NCBI GenBank assembly: GCA_045589035.1
Contig: JAZNFJ010000128.1
Coordinates: forward strand, 1-9,684
DNA from: Avoscillospira sp045589035
GTDB taxonomy: Bacteria > Bacillota > Clostridia > Oscillospirales > Oscillospiraceae
Reading direction: 5' to 3'
DNA: 9,684 nucleotides
The notes below the pieces were generated by a model. The model was not told where the DNA came from. It did no database searches and saw only the letters and a program-made list of their open reading frames with translations. Numbering within the stretch: position 1 is the stretch's first letter; each line of letters opens with the position of its first letter. Positions 1 to 6,478 of the stretch are shown here, in pieces. Both the position numbers and the translations under genes were made by a program.

Positions 1-45
1 GGTGCTGTCTCAAAATGATTTGCAAGAATCATAAGAGGCAGCACC
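1..45. repeat. Left terminal inverted repeat folded as an extended hairpin
   Basis: Bases 1-11 pair with 35-45 over 11 positions, with one T8-G38 wobble. After a small internal loop (12-14 against 33-34), bases 15-20 pair with 27-32 perfectly, leaving a 6-base loop. The outer arm is the IS tip; the inner arm is an inverted near-copy of it (GCTGTCTC outside, GCTGCCTC inside). It probably serves both as a transposase binding end and as a structure in transcripts crossing the IS border. The pairing is seen directly; the roles are inferred. Confidence 0.7.
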
Positions 46-97
46 TCTGTCTTTTCTTCTGCAGTAACGAAGCTGTGGAAAAAGCACCGCAAAATTC

Positions 98-156
98 AAA
101 AAACAGCGCACTAATTCTGAGGGGCATTTCTGCCTCTCAAAAAAGTGTGCTGTTTT
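98..156 (-). terminator. Rho-independent terminator behind the transposase gene
   Basis: Bases 100-112 pair with 144-156 over 13 positions (one G108-T148 wobble). A second hairpin sits inside: 119-126 with 131-138, loop of 4. Read on the minus strand, the outer stem is followed by a T-run opposite A98-A103. The transposase stop is at 170-172, so transcription would end 14-70 bases past it and still inside the IS. The + strand also has a short T-run (153-156), so weak activity in both directions is possible. Confidence 0.7.
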
Positions 157-169
157 CGCTTTATTTCTA

Positions 170-1798
170 CTATGCGGCTTTGGGAACAACAAGGTGTGTT
201 CCCAACCGACCACTTTGTATTTTATGGTGCAGCTTCAGAATGTTATATGCCATGCTCACCAGATGCCATTCCACATTCACATTCTTCTTACCACGCATCA
301 TAAATCGTCGGAAGTTCATGTCTTCCTTGATCATGGCAAATACACCCTCTGCCTGGATAGATCGGTTGATTCTAAGCAGGATCCCTTCCTCTGAGGATAT
401 CTTTTCTTCCATAGCTTCCCGCTGAGCTGTGAAATATTTCGATACATTCAACCGCTTTACTCGATCTTCCAGAGGCGTCTTGTCCGTCTTCTTCTGCCGA
501 ATGCATTTCTCTTTTACCGGGCAGCCTTTGCAGTCTGCGCACTCGTAGACGGTAACCTCCTGGATATAGCCCGTTTCAGATCTCCTGTGTTTTGTGGATA
601 CAGCAGACAGATGCTTACCCTGTGAACAAGTATATTCGTCTTTCTCGGCATCATAAGGCATATTCTCTCTGCGCCCTATATCAGTCTGGTACTTCCTCTG
701 CTTCTTCTGCTCATGATTGGACGGTTTCACAAATAATGATAACTGTTCGCTCCCGTCCACATAATGGTAATTCTCTTCACTTTCATACCCGGAATCCACA
801 ACAACGCGTTTGACGGGATGTTTCTTGCACAGCTTCTCTAAAAACGGAATCAGTGTTTTGGTATCTGTCCGGTCTGCTGAGATGTAGTTTCCTACGATAT
901 ATTCACTGACTGTTGCCACATTCACATTGTATCCGGGCTTTAGCTGTCCGTTTTTCATGTGGTCTTCCTTCATGTGCATAAAGGTAGCATCGTGGTCAGT
1001 TTTGCTGTAACTGTTCCGGTCACCGCAGATATAAATGTCCAGATTATATCTCTTTAGCCGTTCCAGCCAGCTGTTTATGGTTTCTGTTGCCTTTTGCAAT
1101 CCGCTTTTGCGGTGTCCTTTTCCGTACACAAATGCAATTTTTAGTTCTTCTTTCTTGGCATATAACTTCTTGCGAAGCTTCTTTAGCTGCTGCACTGTGA
1201 TCTGTTTGGGTACAGTAATACCAACCCCTGCCTTTTCTAAAAGCAGCGGCAATTCTGTGACAATCTTATTCCCCAGCTTCTCCTGGTCCTTGGTCACCCG
1301 GGTCTTCCATACAAAGGTGTATCTGCCCGCATTGGCCTCGATTTTTGTTCCGTCGATAAATACAGCAGATTCCTCAAATGAGATCTCTCCGTGTGCGACC
1401 AACAACTCTACCATTTGCTGCAAAAGATCCTCCACCGCATCCGGCAGATGCTGGCTCCGGAAACGGGCGATGGTATTATGGTCCGGCTCCTTTTGTCCCT
1501 CCAACAGGTACATGAAATTTACATTCTCGCGGCAGGCTCGCTCGATCTCCCGGGAACTGTAGATTCCACGGCAGCAGGCGTACAATACTACCTTGCACAA
1601 CAGACGGGGTGAGTACTCGATTCTCCCAATGCGGGAGTAAGTCGCTGTCAGCTTTCTGTAATCCAACTCCTCCAGAACAGCGTTTAGTAATCTCACCGGT
1701 TCGTCTGACGGGATAATTATTTCTAAATTCATGGGCAAGCAGACTTGATATCCAGTCCCGTATGCTGTATACTCTACTTGCGTGGAGTTTTGTTTCAC
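170..1798 (-). CDS. IS1182-family DDE transposase
   Basis: This 542-residue protein would catalyse cut-and-join of its own element. Residues about 45-115 form the N-terminal DUF772-type region of IS5/IS1182 transposases (RIEYSPRLL, SSREIERACRENVNFMYL, HNTIARFR). The catalytic triad is visible as D149 in FIDGTKIEANAG, D335 in VVVDSGYES and E484 in QAEGVFAMIKEDM. A cysteine cluster (C420, C423, C426, C432) forms the small zinc-knuckle-like insert common in this group. The C-terminus (WHLVSMAYNILKLH) is also typical. The start is GTG at 1798 with no convincing Shine-Dalgarno; an in-frame ATG at 1732 (MNLEIIIPSDEP) is an alternative, because the family's conserved part begins about there. Poor initiation fits the usual low expression of transposases. 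No frameshift or internal stop is present, so the enzyme could be active. Confidence 0.93.
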   Translation of the reverse strand: MKQNSTQVEYTAYGTGYQVCLPMNLEIIIPSDEPVRLLNAVLEELDYRKLTATYSRIGRIEYSPRLLCKVVLYACCRGIYSSREIERACRENVNFMYLLEGQKEPDHNTIARFRSQHLPDAVEDLLQQMVELLVAHGEISFEESAVFIDGTKIEANAGRYTFVWKTRVTKDQEKLGNKIVTELPLLLEKAGVGITVPKQITVQQLKKLRKKLYAKKEELKIAFVYGKGHRKSGLQKATETINSWLERLKRYNLDIYICGDRNSYSKTDHDATFMHMKEDHMKNGQLKPGYNVNVATVSEYIVGNYISADRTDTKTLIPFLEKLCKKHPVKRVVVDSGYESEENYHYVDGSEQLSLFVKPSNHEQKKQRKYQTDIGRRENMPYDAEKDEYTCSQGKHLSAVSTKHRRSETGYIQEVTVYECADCKGCPVKEKCIRQKKTDKTPLEDRVKRLNVSKYFTAQREAMEEKISSEEGILLRINRSIQAEGVFAMIKEDMNFRRFMMRGKKNVNVEWHLVSMAYNILKLHHKIQSGRLGTHLVVPKAA

Positions 1799-1818
1799 AC
1801 CATAATTTTACGCCAACG

Positions 1819-1854
1819 CCCGGCTCTTGTACAGAGCCGGGTGCTGATTTTTTT
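1819..1854 (+). terminator. Stem-loop with trailing T-run near the IS right end
   Basis: CCCGGCTC at 1819-1826 pairs perfectly with GAGCCGGG at 1834-1841 around a 7-base loop. After six bases (1842-1847) comes a run of seven T (1848-1854). Read on the + strand this resembles an intrinsic terminator, but the gap between stem and T-run would weaken it. It would stop antisense transcripts leaving the IS toward the gene at 2080. On the minus strand there is no T-run after the stem. There the same stem lies just upstream of the transposase GTG and could hinder read-through expression. Confidence 0.45.
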
Positions 1855-1855
1855 A

Positions 1856-1887
1856 GGGCTGCCTCACTTCTTTAGTGAGACAGCCCC
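1856..1887. repeat. Right terminal inverted repeat folded as a hairpin
   Basis: Bases 1856-1867 pair with 1875-1886 at 11 of 12 positions around a 7-base loop; C1862 against A1880 is the exception on the + strand and becomes a G-T wobble on the minus strand. The outer arm (1875-1887) is the inverted copy of the IS left tip. As at the left end, the inner arm carries GCTGCCTC where the outer carries GCTGTCTC. Confidence 0.7.
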
Positions 1888-2079
1888 TGGTTCTTTTCTG
1901 GAAAAACTTGATGCTATACGAAATGAACAAAACCGGACGCCTCAAATTGTGACATCTTACAAAGTTGGCATTTTAAAAAAGTTTTTTCAAAAATTTTGTC
2001 CCAGACTTGTCCTCTTAGGGGTTATAGGGTTAGATGGTTAATTCAGACATCTGTCCAAAATCCGAAAGGAGAAAGTAAA
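1888..2079 (+). other. AT-rich leader between the IS and the downstream gene
   Basis: This non-coding stretch of 192 bases holds an AAAGGAG ribosome binding site at 2065-2071, eight bases before the ATG at 2080. A direct repeat TTGTCC occurs at 1996-2001 and 2007-2012, start to start 11 bases (about one helical turn). TTATAG at 2022-2027 could act as a -10 element, but no good -35 stands 16-18 bases upstream. Open frames run through the region from inside the IS but look like no known protein and are not called. It may include the remnant of whatever the IS landed in. Confidence 0.4.
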
Positions 2080-4902
2080 ATGAAAAAGAAGATCGTTTTG
2101 ATCGTACTGGCTGTTGTGCTTTTGCTTAGCTGTGGCATTGGCGCTTGGCTGCATTTCCGGCAGCCGGAGCGGGAGAAAGATGCCGCTTGGGTGCCGGCTA
2201 TGAGAATAGAAACCCAGCCCGGTGCCCTCAGCGATCTTGGATACTATTATGTTCCCTGGATCGGAGAGAAGTCCTTGCATTACACGGATTTCGGCACGGG
2301 GAAAAGTGTGGCGCTGTGCTCCCAGCCCGCCTGCGACCACAGTTCCCGGGAGTGCGATGCCTATATAGGCCATTCCCGGAGCATCATGTTCTATTACCGG
2401 GAGCGTCTGTATTACACAATGAACGACGAGCCGGTGCTTTACCGGCGGGATGCCATCGGTATGTCCATGGCGGAGGTAGGTACTGTTGGCAAGCGGTTTA
2501 TTGAGCAGCAGAAGTCGGTAAGCTTTGGCAACGTGGTTCCGGTGGACGGCTGGATGTACTATCAGGCAACTGTCAGTGCGGAAGATGAAAATGGCATCAA
2601 GCTTACGGAAATGACTTATATCGGAAGGCTCAATCTGTCTACCGGTAAAGACGAGGTGCTATTGCAGGAGACCGGCAATAACAAGATGATGCTTTACGCG
2701 GCCCGGTCCGGCAGTGTTTTGTATGCCCGGTGGGAGACCGCTGAGCTGGATACTTCAGCACCGGACTACAAGGAGAAATTCCGCCAGTTAAAGGTAACCC
2801 TTGAGCAATATGATCCGGAAATAAAAAGATCTGCCGTGCTGTTTGAAAAGAAACGCGCAGAGTGTCAGGAGATCCTTATGGTTTGGGATGATAAGGTCTA
2901 CTGCGCCAACTATCCCATCGATGGCTTTACCAACACCTTTGTCTACGATCTAAAAACCGGCGAATATACATTGCAGTACGAAAACGCCATGCTGCGGCAT
3001 TTGGGCGGCGGCTATGCCTTTTACAAGGACGGTCCGGACGGTAAGTACAAGCTTCTGAATATGGCCACCGGCGAGCTGTTGGAAAACTGCTACGAAGCAA
3101 ACACGCCCCACGCCTCCAACAAGTCGGATTTGGGCGTTGTGCTCTGGTTTACTGGTGAGAAGTTGGAGGATGGCTCGTCCACCGTGGCATGGCGCTATGT
3201 GCCCTACGCGGAACTTTCTGACGGTCTGCAGGAAACAGACCTGATCGAGGCTAATGCCGCTCAGACAAGTCCCTCCAAGCCCCAGAATCCTACAACGCCC
3301 ACAGATCCTCCCAACAGCGAGTTTGAGGAACTGCAGACACTGTTCCCCAAATGGGAGGTATCCTATGCGAAATATCAGAGAAAGCCCGATGATCAGTTGA
3401 AGATCAATGTCCAGAAGCTGCCGGAGACGGTGGAGAATCCTCAGGGTCTGCCGGTGCTCAAATGGGTGTGCATTTTGGATAATTCCTCTCGTGTATGGAC
3501 AGAGGAGGCAGTCCACGAAGCAAATCAGCTGCTGGCAGACCGGAATATGCCCTTCCGGGTTCAGTTCGTTATGATCACCACCGAAGCCCAAGGAACACAG
3601 GCAGACCTTTTCTCCCGTACTGTGGTGCAGGAGGCGCTGCAGGAAGCGGATCTGGTCTGTACCCGGATGGGGCAGGCGCAGATGAAGCAGTATTTAATGC
3701 CCATTACCGACTATGCTTCCACAACGCTGAAAAACGCGGTGCCCCATCCTCAGGATTGGTTACGCACCACCGTCGGCGGTGAAATTTACGGCATCACCAA
3801 TAATGCTCTGCAGGCAAGCTGGGACGCCTGGGCAGTGAAAGCGGATGCGATGGAAGACCTGGGCCTGAATGCCGATGTTTTCCGGCGGAACTACTGGGAA
3901 ATGGACGAGATCTTCGCCAAGATCTATGAGAAGAACGGAAAAAAGCCCTTCCTGCTGGTGAATCTTGACGGAGTTTTTAATCCAACCTACAACTATGAGC
4001 CGGGCATCCGGGAAGGAATACCGGAGAGTATGTCCTATGCGGGCGACAGCTATCAGCTGATCGGCATGCACTATGTCATCGACCATACAAGTGCAAAGCC
4101 CAAGGTGGTCAGCATTCTGGAGTCGGACCGGGGACGGAAGATCTGGGAGGCCACTATGCGCTATCGGAAGGCCGGCTATATCACCGAGATCTCTGACCAG
4201 AGCCTTTTGTGGATGTCGGGCTCCACTACAGATGAGGTATTTCTGGATACCTTCTTCGATTGTGTAGTAATCCCCTTCGGCGAGGCGTCCTATATAGGCA
4301 CCGACGGCCGCGGGCAATCTATGACAGGAGTGGCAGCAACATCCAAGCTGCAGGAGCAGGCGGTTGCCCTGCTGCAGCTCCTTGCAGATGACGAAGCTTT
4401 CCGGGATCAGCTTTGCTTCGGCAAGGAAGGCCGGGACTACAAGCTGGAAAAAGAAGAATTCGGAAGTTATTCCACCATCAAGCGGGAGGACGGTGCTTAC
4501 TACAGCATGACATTCCTTTCTCCCTACGCAAGCAACCTCAGTCAGGTCACCAAGGACGAAGGAAACTGGATCTGGTATTGCTCCGAGGGAAAGACCCGGC
4601 TGGAGACCTACCGAGATAACAAGGATAAGGTGACGGTGATCTACTGTCCTGCAGAATTTGATCTGACTGGCTATGAGGATAAAATGACCGCCATCGGCAA
4701 GATTCTGGGTCCCTACTTCATTGGACTCCACAATACCGTGGAGGTGAAGTATGAGGAGGACGGCATCATCTTGCCTGCCATGACACCTGCGGTTTATGAG
4801 CAAATGCTGCAGGAGGTAAGAGAAGCCGGCGGCGACGAGATCCGGGACGAGCTGCAGCGGCAATTGGATGAATGGCTTGCCAATAACCCTGACTGGCAGT
4901 AA
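2080..4902 (+). CDS. Large exported protein: beta-propeller-like region fused to an ABC-type solute-binding domain
   Basis: 940 residues. The frame is open upstream to a TTG at 1996, but ATG 2080 is preferred: AAAGGAG lies eight bases before it and a signal sequence (MKKK, then a hydrophobic stretch) follows at once. C18 in LLLSC could be a lipidation site, though the lipobox is imperfect and an uncleaved N-terminal anchor is possible. Residues about 50-380 are rich in Tyr-paired strands (YYYVPW, FYYRERLYY, GWMYYQ, DDKVYC), like the DUF5050/TolB-type propellers of Clostridia, and carry a C80-x4-C85-x-H87-x4-C92 cluster. A Pro/Thr linker follows at about 395-412. Residues about 455-940 resemble family 1 extracellular sugar-type binding proteins (QADLVCTRM, MPITDY, GEIYGITNN; C-terminal LQRQLDEWL). 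It probably binds a ligand outside the membrane; the ligand is unknown. No permease is adjacent. Family-level confidence is good for the C-terminal half and moderate for the propeller. Confidence 0.8.
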   Translation: MKKKIVLIVLAVVLLLSCGIGAWLHFRQPEREKDAAWVPAMRIETQPGALSDLGYYYVPWIGEKSLHYTDFGTGKSVALCSQPACDHSSRECDAYIGHSRSIMFYYRERLYYTMNDEPVLYRRDAIGMSMAEVGTVGKRFIEQQKSVSFGNVVPVDGWMYYQATVSAEDENGIKLTEMTYIGRLNLSTGKDEVLLQETGNNKMMLYAARSGSVLYARWETAELDTSAPDYKEKFRQLKVTLEQYDPEIKRSAVLFEKKRAECQEILMVWDDKVYCANYPIDGFTNTFVYDLKTGEYTLQYENAMLRHLGGGYAFYKDGPDGKYKLLNMATGELLENCYEANTPHASNKSDLGVVLWFTGEKLEDGSSTVAWRYVPYAELSDGLQETDLIEANAAQTSPSKPQNPTTPTDPPNSEFEELQTLFPKWEVSYAKYQRKPDDQLKINVQKLPETVENPQGLPVLKWVCILDNSSRVWTEEAVHEANQLLADRNMPFRVQFVMITTEAQGTQADLFSRTVVQEALQEADLVCTRMGQAQMKQYLMPITDYASTTLKNAVPHPQDWLRTTVGGEIYGITNNALQASWDAWAVKADAMEDLGLNADVFRRNYWEMDEIFAKIYEKNGKKPFLLVNLDGVFNPTYNYEPGIREGIPESMSYAGDSYQLIGMHYVIDHTSAKPKVVSILESDRGRKIWEATMRYRKAGYITEISDQSLLWMSGSTTDEVFLDTFFDCVVIPFGEASYIGTDGRGQSMTGVAATSKLQEQAVALLQLLADDEAFRDQLCFGKEGRDYKLEKEEFGSYSTIKREDGAYYSMTFLSPYASNLSQVTKDEGNWIWYCSEGKTRLETYRDNKDKVTVIYCPAEFDLTGYEDKMTAIGKILGPYFIGLHNTVEVKYEEDGIILPAMTPAVYEQMLQEVREAGGDEIRDELQRQLDEWLANNPDWQ

Positions 4903-4905
4903 GTC

Positions 4906-4944
4906 AAAAATAAAGCGATGCGCATTGCGCATCGCTTTATTTTT
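4906..4944. terminator. Bidirectional intrinsic terminator shared by convergent genes
   Basis: Bases 4906-4922 pair without mismatch with 4928-4944: A-run, TAAAGCGATGCG, short loop, CGCATCGCTTTA, T-run. The flanking A and T runs make it a terminator on either strand. It serves the + gene ending at 4902 and the minus gene whose TAA stop (4939-4937) lies inside the stem itself, so the last coding bases of the minus gene are part of the terminator region. Confidence 0.93.
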
Positions 4945-6478
4945 CAAGGGCATCGGCCATGGTTCTGCCCAGAGTGTAGTAGAATAAATTGTCCCGGGCG
5001 GGGGACAGCCCTGTTACAAGACCCCGGGTGGCATACACTGCATAGCTGCGGGTAAGGATCGGGCAAAGCTGGGCATCTTCCATCACCAGCTCGTGGAGGT
5101 TGTAGTAGTTGCCCCGGTTGGTCAGGGCTTCCAGCGCCATGGTGTAGATGGTGGTATCCGGCAGACCGCCGTAGCTTAAGCCGCCGCCGGTACGGAAAAA
5201 GGCGGTCAGATCCATGTTGGGTGACAGCTTGGTCTGACCCAGATACAGGTCATAGGTTCCCCAGAGCAGGTGCTCTTTGAACTTTGCGCCGTTCAATTCC
5301 TGAATGGTGACTTCCAGACCGCACTCCGTCAGCATTTTAGCAATGCGGCGGCCCACGCGAACCCGCAGGGAATCATCGGCATTCAGCAGCATGGTCACGG
5401 GAGCGCCCTGCATATCCGCTTCCGTCAGCGCATCGGTGAATTTTTGACTGTCAAATCCGTAGCGTTCAGCCAGCGTGGCATCATAGATGGGGGACATGGG
5501 AGAAGCGGGGAGGGTTGCGCTGCTTGCAAAACCACGGTAGTATTCCTCCACCAGAAGATCCCGGTCAATGGCATGGGTCAGTGCCTGCCGTACGGTTTCA
5601 TTGGAGAACACCTCGCTTTTGCTGCTGCACACAAGGTATAAAAACAGTCCGTTTTCGCAGTCCCAAATCTCGTAGTCACAGCGATAGTCTGCATAGGTGT
5701 CAGAGCCGGGGTCGGCACAGACGATACCCACATCCGCAAACTCAAACTGATCCCGGATCTGGCTGGGAGATTCGGCTTCCACCAGGGGAATGTAGGCGGC
5801 TGTGACGACTAAAGATGCTTTGTTTCGGCACCACCAGGCTGCCTGCCGGCGCAATCTCTTACCGCTGATGGAGTTGTCCAGCACATAGGGGCCTGTTCCT
5901 ATGGGATTGGCCGCGGCAACCTCTTCGGCTTTGACAATGGGGATGTCCAGCAGCAGCGGCAGATCTTCACAGGCAGTATCCAGCTGGATGACTACGGCAC
6001 CGCCTTCCGCGGTTATGGAAGTGATATGCAGAAATCGGCCGCTGTAGTAGGAATCATCTTCCTTTGCTGCGTTCAAACTGGCGGCCACATCTGCTGCCGT
6101 CAATGTGGTTCCGTCGGAAAACAGCGCTTTTTCCGGGAAGAAAGTATAGGTTTTCATATCTGCGGACATCTGATAGCTTTTGCAGAGGATCGGTGTTACG
6201 TTGTAGTCCCGGTCCACGCTGAACAGGCTCTGATAAAGCAGGGGGAACAGTGCCCGGTTGGTATAATCGGAAGCGGTATAAGGATTCAGTGAACGGTCAG
6301 CGTAATAGACCAGGGAGAAATTCTGCTCCGCAGGGGTCGGGGGCGCGGTGGTTATGTTGCTGTCTTCCTGTTCCAGCGCGTCACCGGTGGGAACATAGGG
6401 GCCTTCTTCTTCGCTGCAGCCGGAAAACAGGCTCAGCATCAGCAAGACGCAAAGCAGCAGTGCAAATATGCGCTTCAC
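4937..6478 (-). CDS. Peptide-type (family 5) ABC transporter substrate-binding lipoprotein
   Basis: 513 residues from the preferred GTG start at 6478. An ATG at 6496 is also in frame, but its first codons contain the AGGAGG (6490-6485) that sits six bases before the GTG, so the GTG is the real start. A signal peptide runs to the lipobox LFSGC with C21, giving a membrane-anchored lipoprotein. An acidic/Thr-Pro linker (about 22-52) leads into the SBP_bac_5 domain, with these landmarks: SLNPYT, LFPLLYQSLFSVD (78-89), ALFSDGTTLTAADVAASL (118-135), NPIGTGPYVLD (191-201), ETVRQALTHAIDRDLLVEEYYRG (294-316). The family (OppA/DppA/NikA) binds peptides, nickel or sugars outside the cell and hands them to a permease; none is in the window. 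It overlaps pgeF by four bases, so translation is coupled. The substrate cannot be read from the sequence; cell-wall peptides are a guess from context. Confidence 0.9.
   Translation of the reverse strand: MKRIFALLLCVLLMLSLFSGCSEEEGPYVPTGDALEQEDSNITTAPPTPAEQNFSLVYYADRSLNPYTASDYTNRALFPLLYQSLFSVDRDYNVTPILCKSYQMSADMKTYTFFPEKALFSDGTTLTAADVAASLNAAKEDDSYYSGRFLHITSITAEGGAVVIQLDTACEDLPLLLDIPIVKAEEVAAANPIGTGPYVLDNSISGKRLRRQAAWWCRNKASLVVTAAYIPLVEAESPSQIRDQFEFADVGIVCADPGSDTYADYRCDYEIWDCENGLFLYLVCSSKSEVFSNETVRQALTHAIDRDLLVEEYYRGFASSATLPASPMSPIYDATLAERYGFDSQKFTDALTEADMQGAPVTMLLNADDSLRVRVGRRIAKMLTECGLEVTIQELNGAKFKEHLLWGTYDLYLGQTKLSPNMDLTAFFRTGGGLSYGGLPDTTIYTMALEALTNRGNYYNLHELVMEDAQLCPILTRSYAVYATRGLVTGLSPARDNLFYYTLGRTMADALEK

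Larger units (their letters stand above)
1..1887 (-). mobile_element. IS1182-family insertion sequence, apparently complete
   Basis: This is an autonomous IS carrying one intact DDE transposase gene on the minus strand (170-1798). The tips are inverted repeats: the left begins GGTGCTGTCTCA at position 1, and the right, read as reverse complement from 1887, begins GGGGCTGTCTCA, so 11 of 12 bases agree. Tips of the GGGGCTGTCTCA type are familiar from Firmicute IS1182 relatives (recalled, not searched). Each tip lies inside its own hairpin. The element carries a terminator after the transposase and another stem-loop between the transposase start and the right tip. By eye its base composition is more AT-rich than the genes to the right, which fits acquisition. 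Nothing precedes position 1, so a target-site duplication cannot be tested and a few bases of the left tip could be missing. The exact right boundary (1886-1888) is inferred from the repeat alignment. Confidence 0.85.

Noticed and set aside
1035..1562. + strand open frame (175 codons) opposite the transposase
   Set aside because: It is a shadow of the transposase gene; the composition is an antisense artefact and no ribosome site is evident.
1745..2041. Open frame on the + strand running out of the IS right end into the leader (98 codons)
   Set aside because: It crosses the IS boundary, overlaps the transposase start antisense, passes through two hairpins and has no ribosome site or recognisable protein features.
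1996..2079. Upstream extension of the fusion gene to a TTG at 1996
   Set aside because: The ATG at 2080 has a well-placed AAAGGAG and is directly followed by a signal sequence; the extension would bury that signal behind 28 uncharacteristic residues.
3760..4953. Long minus-strand open frame (397 codons) opposite the fusion gene
   Set aside because: It is antisense to a strongly supported coding region, ends inside the terminator region, and has no recognisable domain.
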